Program-made: the position numbers and the translations under genes | Notes under the pieces: generated by a model | The model's database searches: none | Told to the model about the DNA's origin: nothing | Seen by the model: only the letters and a program-made list of their open reading frames with translations | Shown: piece after piece, positions 1 through 6,002 of the stretch | Layout of the letters: each line of letters begins with the position of its first letter | How positions within the stretch are numbered: the first letter of the stretch is position 1 | Assembly (NCBI GenBank): GCA_021161135.1 | Contig: JAGHBD010000059.1 | Coordinates: forward strand, 1 to 9,740 | From: Thermoplasmata archaeon | GTDB lineage: Archaea > Thermoplasmatota > E2 > UBA202 > JdFR-43 | Direction of reading: 5' to 3' | DNA: 9,740 nucleotides

Positions 1-2
1 CT

Positions 3-692
3 TTTGCAGACCATTATTATATGGATACGCATTTTTATGAAGGCGAGCTAATAACTCAAGAAGCGTTAAAATATATGGAAGATTTTGAAAGCATAAAATT
101 ATGGGGGACAAAAAGAAATTTGCATACCATAAATATATGGCTTGCTTTAAATAAAGGGGCAGGCTTTGTTTATTTCTCTGGACATGGTAACCCATTTTTA
201 TGGGTAACTCGTTCTCCGTATCATTATAATGTTTTTATAGGATTATGGGGTGTATGGAATTTACCGTTTTTATCTAATGGAGAAAAACTCCCGGTTGTGA
301 TGTTAAGTGGTTGTGCGACAGCACAATTTAACTTGAGTATAGAATGTATAAGTTGGTGGTTTGTAAGAAAAATAAATGGAGGAAGTATAGCAACTTTAGG
401 TTACACAGCTCACGCCTATGGAGGGATAGGAGATCAGGATGATAATGGCGTACCAGACTGTATAGAATATAAATGTGGATATCTTGAATTGCAATTTTTC
501 CGTTTTTACAGAGAGAAAAATATAAGCGTAATTGGAGAATTATGGGGGAAAGCAATAATTGATTATTTAAATAAATTCCCAATCGATTGGAATGGAAGCA
601 TAGCATCAGATACTCAACAAGATTGTCAGATAGTTGAAAAATGGATTTTATTTGGGGATCCTACTTTAAAAATAGGAGGATATCCGAGGTGA
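3..692 (+). CDS. C25-family (gingipain-like) cysteine peptidase, C-terminal part, cut by the window edge
   Basis: The reading frame is open from base 3, and the first ATG (base 21) lies inside the domain, so the true start is outside the window. About 229 residues are visible. They hold the two catalytic landmarks of caspase-fold C25 peptidases: a histidine in FSGHG (His codon 183-185) and a cysteine in MLSGCA (Cys codon 312-314). The family-typical ending FGDPTLKIGGYP lies just before the stop. An acidic DQDDNGVPD stretch could bind calcium. In the family these are secreted endopeptidases. Unlike the copy at 6003-8171 there is no PKD-like domain or hydrophobic tail after the peptidase fold. 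Leucine is mostly TTA and the gene looks more AT-rich than its right-hand neighbours. Peptidase family is seen with good confidence; substrate and activity are unknown. Confidence 0.85.
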   Translation, partial: FADHYYMDTHFYEGELITQEALKYMEDFESIKLWGTKRNLHTINIWLALNKGAGFVYFSGHGNPFLWVTRSPYHYNVFIGLWGVWNLPFLSNGEKLPVVMLSGCATAQFNLSIECISWWFVRKINGGSIATLGYTAHAYGGIGDQDDNGVPDCIEYKCGYLELQFFRFYREKNISVIGELWGKAIIDYLNKFPIDWNGSIASDTQQDCQIVEKWILFGDPTLKIGGYPR

Positions 693-735
693 AAGTCTAA
701 TTTGATGTTGCCAATAAAGCCAAAACAAAAAATTA

Positions 736-743
736 CTTAAAGA
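736..743 (+). promoter_or_regulatory. TATA-like box for the PAP2-GT4-pcc1 unit
   Basis: CTTAAAGA lies in an A-rich stretch, centred about 25 bases before the ATG at 765. This is the distance expected for an archaeal TATA box serving a leaderless transcript. No Shine-Dalgarno motif precedes the ATG, which agrees. The box departs from the TTTAWATA consensus, so the call is tentative. Confidence 0.35.
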
Positions 744-764
744 ACATTACATATAATCACGAAG

Positions 765-1556
765 ATGAAGGCAGCATTATTGCTCTTGACAGCAAACCTA
801 TTTTTGACCATAGCAGGGATATTTTTGTTTAGGGAGGTGAGAGTTAATAAGTTAAAATATTCTGATTTGCCTTCTCTAATAGTTTTTGGAATTCTTTTCC
901 TCACTGTATCAGCCCTTTTCCTTGTGGAAATTAAAATTGATCCACTCATATCCTCCAGATTTGGTCTCGATTTCACCAGAAAAATATACGAGTTTGAAGG
1001 AGACATTGTTGCTGCCTTCCAGACCATAAGAAACCCTGTGCTTGACTACTACTTCGTATTTGTTTATATGGTTGGCTTTCCTTTCCTGCTATACTTCACC
1101 CCCATACTTTATATGGTGTCCAAAGATGTAAAATCCTTCAAATTTGCTGTCGTGAGTTATGCTATAGCCATAGCAATATCTCTTCCTTTCCTCCTCCTTT
1201 TTCCTGTCCATGATACGTGGTGGAGCTCCCAGAATTATGAATGGTATGAGGGGCGTCCCATCTCCTTCCGCCTCGAGGAAATATGGCCGAGCGTGGTAAC
1301 CATATTCTTCAGCTTCACCACTCTTAACAATTGCTTCCCAAGTCTTCATTCTTGTCTTTCGGCAATAATGGCATATACTGCATGGATTAGAGATTACAGG
1401 AGATATAAATACGTGGCGTTGCTTTTTGCGGTCTCGATTCCTATCGCAACACTTTACCTTGGCATACACTGGCTTACAGATGTAGTGGCTGGCGAGGCGA
1501 TTGCACTTATAACCATACTCCTTGCCATGAAGATAACTGGTGTAAAATGGAAATAG
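765..1556 (+). CDS. PAP2_3 / AUR1-like membrane phosphotransferase or phosphatase
   Basis: This 263-residue membrane protein has hydrophobic segments at roughly 4-22, 36-54, 95-117, 127-147, 172-184, 214-232 and 236-256. It carries two PAP2 active-site motifs: FPSLHS (His195) and YLGIHWLTDVVAG (nucleophile-type His235 and Asp239). The first PAP2 motif (Lys-x6-Arg-Pro) is not complete: Arg164-Pro165 are present but position 157 is Asn. The usual Ser-Arg before the third motif is Ala228-Thr229. The same gaps are known in the inositol-phosphorylceramide synthase (AUR1/PAP2_3) branch, which moves phosphoinositol between lipids. I infer a lipid phosphotransferase or a lipid-phosphate phosphatase; the substrate cannot be read from sequence. 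The stop overlaps the start of the next gene, a glycosyltransferase, by 10 bases, so co-transcription is likely. The start follows a short leaderless-type upstream region. Confidence 0.85.
   Translation: MKAALLLLTANLFLTIAGIFLFREVRVNKLKYSDLPSLIVFGILFLTVSALFLVEIKIDPLISSRFGLDFTRKIYEFEGDIVAAFQTIRNPVLDYYFVFVYMVGFPFLLYFTPILYMVSKDVKSFKFAVVSYAIAIAISLPFLLLFPVHDTWWSSQNYEWYEGRPISFRLEEIWPSVVTIFFSFTTLNNCFPSLHSCLSAIMAYTAWIRDYRRYKYVALLFAVSIPIATLYLGIHWLTDVVAGEAIALITILLAMKITGVKWK
1539..1542 (+). promoter_or_regulatory. Shine-Dalgarno-like GGTG before the glycosyltransferase
   Basis: GGTG ends four bases before the ATG at 1547 and lies inside the end of the PAP2 gene. It supports that start and fits the archaeal pattern in which genes internal to an operon use a ribosome-binding site while first genes are leaderless. 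The spacing is a little short. Confidence 0.4.
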
Positions 1557-2668
1557 CATGGTTTACTGATACATGGCTTCCAAACAGAGATGGAGTAGTT
1601 ACATCTCTTTTGGCATTTAAAAAAGCACTTGAAAGAAAAGGACATACTATATACATATTTGCACCAGGAGAGAAAAACGAAGAGAAAGAAAATCTTTTTT
1701 TATACAAAGCCAAAACCTTTAAGCCATATCCTCAATATAAATTTCCTTCCATCCTTTCCATATTCTCTCCAAGAACAAAGAGGATAATCAGAAAAATACA
1801 GCCAGATGTGATTCATTCTCATACTCCTGGAATAATGGGCATCCATGCCATCCTTGCTTCTCATGCTGTTGATATGCCTCTCTTTTTCACCTTCCACACA
1901 TTTATAGATGATTCAGTTTATCTGCTTTTCAAAAGCGAAGAGTTGCAGAATCTCACAAAAAAATTCATTTATAAATGGCTAAGATGGTATTGTAGCAATT
2001 GTAGCTGCATTATAGCACCGAGCAATTATGCTGCAAAACGCCTCGCCAGTATATGCAAAAAGGATGTTAAAATCTTGCCAACTGGTATAGAGCTTGAGAG
2101 ATTTGAAAAAGCAAATGGGAAAAAAATAAGAGAAAGATGGCAGGGTAAAAAGATAATCCTCCATGTGGGTAGAATTGTAAAAGAAAAAAACATTGAACTT
2201 CTTATTGAAGCTGCCCCTCATGTTCTCAGTAAAATTGATGCTATTTTTGTTATAACTGGCGATGGCCCTTATAAAACCACTTTGCAGAGAATGGCGAAAA
2301 AGAAGGGGCTTGAGGAGCATTTTGTTTTTACAGGCTTTGTAAGTGATGAAGAGTTAGTTTCTTACTATAAAGCGGCAGATGTTTTTGCCTTCCCTTCTAC
2401 ATATGAGACGCAGGGAATTGTGGCATTTGAGGCGATGGCTGCTGGCGTGCCAGTTGTTGCTGCAAGGGCGAAAGCTTTGCCCGATTTTATAAAGGATGGA
2501 GAAAATGGATTTCTTGCTAGCCCTTATGATGCAAAAGAGTTTGCAGAAAAAATTATAACGGCTATCGAAAATAAAGAGATTGCAAGGAAGGCGAGGGACT
2601 TCGTTAAGGAGTATAGCATTGAGAAAATGGCGGACAGGCTGGTGAAAATTTATGAAGGTGAGATGTAA
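1547..2668 (+). CDS. GT4-family glycosyltransferase
   Basis: This 373-residue GT-B-fold enzyme has the usual family 4 layout. The N-terminal acceptor domain begins with a TDTWLPNRDGV loop (residues 7-17) and holds the HSHTP motif (90-94). A linker follows with APSNY and LPTGIE. The C-terminal nucleotide-sugar domain has VGRIVKEKN (207-215; Arg209 and Lys214 in the donor-phosphate positions), GDGP (238-241) and the E-x7-E motif Glu287-Glu295. It resembles enzymes that add glucose, mannose or related sugars to diacylglycerol or phosphoinositol lipids, but close specificity cannot be read. There is no signal or membrane segment, so it probably works at the inner membrane face. All four cysteines (149, 152, 154, 170) cluster just before the linker. 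It overlaps the PAP2 gene by 10 bases and pcc1 by 17, implying one transcript. A role in glycosylating the PAP2 partner's lipid product is inference. Confidence 0.93.
   Translation: MEIAWFTDTWLPNRDGVVTSLLAFKKALERKGHTIYIFAPGEKNEEKENLFLYKAKTFKPYPQYKFPSILSIFSPRTKRIIRKIQPDVIHSHTPGIMGIHAILASHAVDMPLFFTFHTFIDDSVYLLFKSEELQNLTKKFIYKWLRWYCSNCSCIIAPSNYAAKRLASICKKDVKILPTGIELERFEKANGKKIRERWQGKKIILHVGRIVKEKNIELLIEAAPHVLSKIDAIFVITGDGPYKTTLQRMAKKKGLEEHFVFTGFVSDEELVSYYKAADVFAFPSTYETQGIVAFEAMAAGVPVVAARAKALPDFIKDGENGFLASPYDAKEFAEKIITAIENKEIARKARDFVKEYSIEKMADRLVKIYEGEM
2641..2644 (+). promoter_or_regulatory. Shine-Dalgarno-like GGTG before pcc1
   Basis: GGTG ends seven bases before the ATG at 2652, inside the end of the glycosyltransferase gene. 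Good spacing supports the overlapping start of pcc1. Confidence 0.5.
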
Positions 2669-2882
2669 AATATGGATTGATTGCACCACACCAGAGCATG
2701 CAGCAATAATAAACAGGGCAGTTAGCATCGATAATGAACGCTATATCGCGAGCAAGCCAAACGGCACATTTATAGAGGCGGAGGCGGAGGCGGAGAGCAT
2801 ACTCTCCCTTCTCCATACTATTGACGATTTCCTTTCCTGTGTTTCACTGGCGAAGAAAAGTATAGAGGCAGCGGAAAAGTAA
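2652..2882 (+). CDS. pcc1: KEOPS complex subunit Pcc1
   Basis: This 76-residue protein has the size and pattern of archaeal Pcc1. A first beta strand (VRCKIWID) is followed by a helix with EHAAIINRAV, an SIDN turn, a strand pair, and a C-terminal helix (LLHTIDDFLSCVSLAKKSI) that matches the family's conserved end. Pcc1 is the dimerising platform of KEOPS, which transfers threonylcarbamoyl to A37 of ANN-decoding tRNAs together with Kae1, Bud32 and Cgi121; none of those partners is in this window. Its start overlaps the glycosyltransferase end by 17 bases with a GGTG site upstream, so expression is probably tied to that operon without a functional link being required. Residues just before the last helix are an alternating Glu-Ala run encoded by a hexamer repeat, longer than I would expect there. 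Confidence 0.82.
   Translation: MKVRCKIWIDCTTPEHAAIINRAVSIDNERYIASKPNGTFIEAEAEAESILSLLHTIDDFLSCVSLAKKSIEAAEK
2775..2795 (+). repeat. In-frame hexanucleotide repeat (GAGGCG, 3.5 copies) in pcc1
   Basis: GAGGCG is repeated head to tail three times plus a half unit. It encodes alternating Glu-Ala just before the C-terminal helix of Pcc1. Slippage in whole units would keep the frame. Confidence 0.8.
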
Positions 2883-2883
2883 A

Positions 2884-2891
2884 TTTATAAA
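2884..2891 (+). promoter_or_regulatory. Orphan TATA-like box after pcc1
   Basis: TTTATAAA, a close match to the archaeal TATA consensus, begins two bases after the pcc1 stop. No intact gene starts about 25 bases downstream. It may be a relic promoter of the possible decayed ORF that follows, or it may drive a short RNA. Confidence 0.3.
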
Positions 2892-2902
2892 AAAGCAGAA
2901 GG

Positions 2903-3029
2903 AAAGAGTATTTTGTTACTTATTCTGGAAAGGCGTTGAAGGAGCATTTTGAAAATCACAAGGTTTTGAGGAAATATATAAAGAGATGAAGACGGCGATG
3001 TTGTTACTATGCTAACACTCTTTGTGTAA
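2903..3029 (+). pseudogene. Possible decayed ORF remnant in the pcc1-rpe gap
   Basis: The 200-base gap 2883-3082 holds no intact gene. One frame reads as plausible protein from 2903 to a stop at 2987-2989 (for example YSGKALKEHFENHKVLRKY). The next frame carries on as DEDGDVVTMLTLFV from 2985 to a stop at 3027-3029. A frameshift near 2985 would join them. There is no ATG at the head. A TATA-like box sits just upstream. I do not recognise the family; chance reading in AT-rich DNA is a real alternative. Confidence 0.25.
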
Positions 3030-3082
3030 AAGTAAAAGTTGCAACTTCGTTCTGATGGTAAAGGCAATGCACTCTGATTAAT

Positions 3083-3715
3083 TTACTTCCTAAGCTTTCT
3101 TATCGCTTCTCTGTAATCCTCACTCCCAAAAATGTAGGAGCCAGCAACCAGCACATCCACTCCTTTTTCCCTAAGTATTTTCGCCACTCTATCATTTACG
3201 CCTCCATCTACGGAAAGATACACTTTTCTGCTACCAATCATCTCTTTTGCTTTCTCCACCTTTTTTATAATGCTTTCGATAAATTTTTGTCCCCCAAAAC
3301 CAGGTTCAACACTCATTATTAATAGCAAATCAATATCATCGATTACATTTTCAACGCTGCATAAAGGAGTTGCAGGATTTATTGCCACGCCAACCTTACA
3401 TTCCCCCCTTATTTTGCTGATAAGCCTGTATAAGCTATGTGTCGCTTCAGCATGAACCGTAATATAATCTGCTCCTGCTTCCACAAAAGCCCTGTAATGC
3501 TTCTCCGGCTCCTCAATCATTAAATGGACATCGAATGGCACATCAACAACTTTTCTTATACTCTTCACAACACATGCTCCAATAGTTATATTTGGCACAA
3601 ATTTTCCATCCATTACATCAATATGGATCCAGTCAGCTCCTGCTTCTACCACATCTTTTACTTCCTCCCCAAGTTTTGCAAAATCGGCAGAAAGGATTGA
3701 TGGGGCAACAATCAT
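3083..3715 (-). CDS. rpe: Ribulose-phosphate 3-epimerase
   Basis: This 210-residue TIM barrel interconverts ribulose 5-phosphate and xylulose 5-phosphate in the cytoplasm, in the non-oxidative pentose phosphate pathway. Nearly all family signatures are visible: APSILSADF (4-12), HIDVMDGKFVPN (31-42), HLMIEEP (64-70), MSVEPGFGGQKFI (134-146), VDGGV (169-173) and AGSYIFG near the end, which binds phosphate. The metal-binding set His31, Asp33, His64 and Asp170 is complete, with Asp33 and Asp170 also the expected acid-base pair. Length is normal. The ATG follows a TATA-like box at leaderless distance. It is divergent from the nuclease gene across 81 bases. Many archaea make pentoses by other routes, so presence of rpe hints at a transketolase-type pathway here; its partners are outside the window. 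Confidence 0.96.
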   Translation of the reverse strand: MIVAPSILSADFAKLGEEVKDVVEAGADWIHIDVMDGKFVPNITIGACVVKSIRKVVDVPFDVHLMIEEPEKHYRAFVEAGADYITVHAEATHSLYRLISKIRGECKVGVAINPATPLCSVENVIDDIDLLLIMSVEPGFGGQKFIESIIKKVEKAKEMIGSRKVYLSVDGGVNDRVAKILREKGVDVLVAGSYIFGSEDYREAIRKLRK

Positions 3716-3733
3716 GAGGAATAAGCAGAATGG

Positions 3734-3743
3734 AATATAAAAA
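3734..3743 (-). promoter_or_regulatory. TATA box for rpe
   Basis: On the minus strand this reads TTTTTATATT, centred about 24 bases before the rpe ATG at 3715. It is a good archaeal TATA match, and the distance implies a leaderless or nearly leaderless transcript. Confidence 0.5.
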
Positions 3744-3768
3744 GGATTTGAAAAACGTCATAAATTAA

Positions 3769-3778
3769 TTTTTAAAAA
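3769..3778 (+). promoter_or_regulatory. TATA box for the XPF-type nuclease
   Basis: TTTTTAAAAA is a perfect palindrome centred about 24 bases before the ATG at 3797, with an AT-rich stretch before it. The distance fits leaderless transcription and equals that of the divergent rpe promoter. Confidence 0.45.
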
Positions 3779-3796
3779 GCCCAGCAAATTACCATC

Positions 3797-4438
3797 ATGC
3801 AAAAAGCAAAGATAATCGTAGATAGCAGAGAGGTATTTTCTGGCATACCAGAATGGCTATCGATGAAAGCGGATGTTGAAATAAAGCAGTTGCCTGTTGG
3901 CGATTATATACTGAGTGAGAAAATTGCAGCTGAAAGAAAAAGAGCAGAGGATTTTATCGATTCCCTCATAAAGAAAAGAATTTTTGAACAGGTCAGAAGG
4001 CTTAAGGAAGCTTATGAAAAACCCATTCTGATTATAGAGGATGAAGGTCTTTTTTCTAGAAATGTTGATTCCCGTGCCATATATGGGGCAATTGCCTGCC
4101 TCCTTACAGACTATGAAATTCCTGTTGTAAGAACGAGGGATGCATTTGAAACCGCCTCATTGCTCTATGCAATAGCGGCGAGAGAACAATTCAGAAAAAA
4201 GAGAGTGCCAGCGTTGCGCGGTGATAAGCCAAGCATGAATTTAAAGGAAAGGCAGCAGTTTATAGTGGAGGGGCTGCCAAATGTTTCAGCTGTTCTTGCA
4301 AAAAGATTACTCAGCCATTTCGGCAGCGTAAAAAACATATTTAACGCCTCCGTTAAAGAACTACAAAAAGTGGAAGGAATAGGGAAGAAGAAGGCGGCGG
4401 CGATTGTAGAAGTCATAGAGGCAGAGTGGGAGGATTAG
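3797..4438 (+). CDS. Helicase-less XPF/ERCC4-family structure-specific nuclease
   Basis: This 213-residue protein has an N-terminal ERCC4 nuclease domain and a C-terminal tandem helix-hairpin-helix domain. The nuclease motif is intact: VDSRE (8-12) and GDY-x8-ERK-x3-D (Gly35-Asp36-Tyr37, Glu46-Arg47-Lys48, Asp52). The hairpins are visible as GLPNVSAVLAKRLL (159-172) and VEGIGKKKAAAIVEVI (192-207). Family members act as dimers and cut 3' flaps and branched or stalled-fork DNA in repair. The large N-terminal helicase of Hef and eukaryotic XPF is absent, and the short TATA-to-ATG distance shows this is the native start, not a truncation. I see no PCNA-binding motif at the C-terminus (ends EWED), where crenarchaeal XPF carries one. 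It converges with the secreted-protein gene and the two stop codons overlap. Confidence 0.93.
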   Translation: MQKAKIIVDSREVFSGIPEWLSMKADVEIKQLPVGDYILSEKIAAERKRAEDFIDSLIKKRIFEQVRRLKEAYEKPILIIEDEGLFSRNVDSRAIYGAIACLLTDYEIPVVRTRDAFETASLLYAIAAREQFRKKRVPALRGDKPSMNLKERQQFIVEGLPNVSAVLAKRLLSHFGSVKNIFNASVKELQKVEGIGKKKAAAIVEVIEAEWED

Positions 4439-5925
4439 CTAAAGACCTGATACCATACGCCATTAATCATCACTGCAAATGTTATCTCTCCCACAAACTG
4501 TAACTCGCCGCTCGTTTCAAAGAAAGGAACAGATGATTGCCATTCAAGGGCGAAATTGTTTGCTTTCAACATGCTTGCCTCAATTAATATGCCAAACATA
4601 TCATCCATTGTAAAGTTGAGATAATATGAAGCAAGCCATTCGTTATTTGAATCTATGTATATGCTTCCAGGCACAGATAAATTCCAGCGAAGTTCAAAAT
4701 GCTCCGTTTTTATCGTGGCATAATAGTCAAAATGCATATTTCCAGCATTTGCCTTCATTTCTACTTTTAAGCCACTAAAGCCATCTATGGTTATGAATCC
4801 ATAGGCATCAAAATCTGCATCCCATCTTATTATTGTTTCTCCAGATAAATTAGTTATTGCAAGATATATCGATGGCTCCTCCAGATCATCTGTAACTATG
4901 AATCGAGATTTTCTTTCATCTGTGTTTATGCTCAAATAGCCTTCCTGCTCAAAACTAACTGCAATAAAATGAGGCAAGTATTCTATTCTGGCTAACAAAT
5001 CCATGTCTTTATACTCTATATTTAAGCTGGCATTGAATTCATCGCTTGCCTCATATTTGAAATAATTGTCAGAAAAACTCATTGTAAATGCCATTTGCTG
5101 TGGAATATCTTCGATGGTAAGAGTTGCCTCAAAATCTCCCGCATATCCTATTCTTATTGTTTGCTCAATATCCGCAAATCTTTCGATGGATATACCAAAC
5201 TTATTCATACTCAGGCTGGGGGAAAACTTTATCATTGTATTTACAGCCGGGAAGTAATCTATCGTAACCCTATGCTCTCCAAAAGCATCGCTTGAATATT
5301 GAAGAATTACGGATACGTTTTCATTTCCATTTTCAAAAACAGGTTCCGCATTTATGTAAAATTCTGGATCTTTATCATAGAATATGTAAGGGACAATAGT
5401 GGCAACTTCCCTCATTTCCTTAGGTATTTCTTCACCATTTGCTGAATAATAGCCTATACGGAATGTATGAAGCCCATTGAATGGAATGCTTCCTCCAAGA
5501 CAAATCTCAAATTCTCCATTTTTCGTTTCCTCTCCAAGACGTATAACTTTCATTGCGATTGAAAGGGTAAAAACTATTCCATCATCTGTAGGCTGTAGAA
5601 GAGGCAGAGCAAAAACACTCACCTTTACATCTTTTCCATCTACACCTGTCATGGGGTCATTATCTATATCGATGCCAGAAAAAATAGACTGGATAACTGG
5701 TGTTGTTTTCTCTATTCCGTTATAAACTGTGCGAACATAAAATCCCAATTGATTGCCTAAATGCCAATCACTCCATACAGCTTCCCGCAACTCCACCTTG
5801 CCATTATCATCACCGCCTCTTTCTTTGCCACCGCCGCCGCCCACCTTCTCAAATCTATTTAAAGTACCGGCTAAGGGCGCCAGCAACAGGATGGCGAGCA
5901 GAATAACAGATGCCTTTTTAATCAT
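4435..5925 (-). CDS. Secreted beta-rich protein of unknown function
   Basis: I do not recognise a family. The product (496 residues from the start chosen here) opens with a clear signal peptide (IKKASVILLAILLLAPLAGT), then a flexible linker with five glycines and charged residues (about 28-43). An acidic segment follows with the pattern DIDNDPMTGVDGKD (about 86-99), the kind of loop that can bind calcium. The rest alternates hydrophobic and polar residues, as in extended beta sheet, and contains loosely repeated strands such as EHFELRWNLS and NNFALEWQSS. There is one cysteine and no C-terminal membrane anchor. A longer ORF starts at 5940, but a TATA-like box at 5945-5953 lies only about 9 bases before that ATG and 24 before the ATG at 5925, favouring 5925. 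It sits beside a secreted C25 peptidase and may share its extracellular setting. Confidence 0.8.
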   Translation of the reverse strand: MIKKASVILLAILLLAPLAGTLNRFEKVGGGGGKERGGDDNGKVELREAVWSDWHLGNQLGFYVRTVYNGIEKTTPVIQSIFSGIDIDNDPMTGVDGKDVKVSVFALPLLQPTDDGIVFTLSIAMKVIRLGEETKNGEFEICLGGSIPFNGLHTFRIGYYSANGEEIPKEMREVATIVPYIFYDKDPEFYINAEPVFENGNENVSVILQYSSDAFGEHRVTIDYFPAVNTMIKFSPSLSMNKFGISIERFADIEQTIRIGYAGDFEATLTIEDIPQQMAFTMSFSDNYFKYEASDEFNASLNIEYKDMDLLARIEYLPHFIAVSFEQEGYLSINTDERKSRFIVTDDLEEPSIYLAITNLSGETIIRWDADFDAYGFITIDGFSGLKVEMKANAGNMHFDYYATIKTEHFELRWNLSVPGSIYIDSNNEWLASYYLNFTMDDMFGILIEASMLKANNFALEWQSSVPFFETSGELQFVGEITFAVMINGVWYQVFS

Positions 5926-5944
5926 GATAATATATGTCATGCCG

Positions 5945-5953
5945 TTTATTAAA
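5945..5953 (-). promoter_or_regulatory. TATA-like box for the secreted beta-rich protein
   Basis: The minus strand reads TTTAATAAA, centred 24 bases before the ATG at 5925, the same distance as at rpe and the nuclease gene. The alternative ATG at 5940 would be too close. The 77-base gap after the C25 gene thus seems to hold a separate promoter. Confidence 0.45.
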
Positions 5954-6002
5954 CTTTTCTTTGTAAATCTCTTTTAGTAATTATTTGTAACCCATATGTG
6001 CA

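Noticed and set aside
21..23. ATG at 21 as the true start of the left-edge C25 gene
   Set aside because: The frame is open to base 3 with domain-like sequence, no TATA box is at leaderless distance, and the propeptide and half of the peptidase fold would be missing.
1089..1559. 156-codon open frame on the minus strand
   Set aside because: It lies antisense to the PAP2 gene, whose motifs are clear. Its translation shows no domain and no promoter or ribosome-binding site.
2354..2728. 124-codon open frame on the minus strand
   Set aside because: It is antisense to the end of the glycosyltransferase and the start of pcc1, both well supported.
2885..3067. 60-codon minus-strand open frame in the pcc1-rpe gap
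   Set aside because: Its composition is low in information with no recognisable domain. The plus-strand remnant reading is at least as plausible, so it is not called as a gene.
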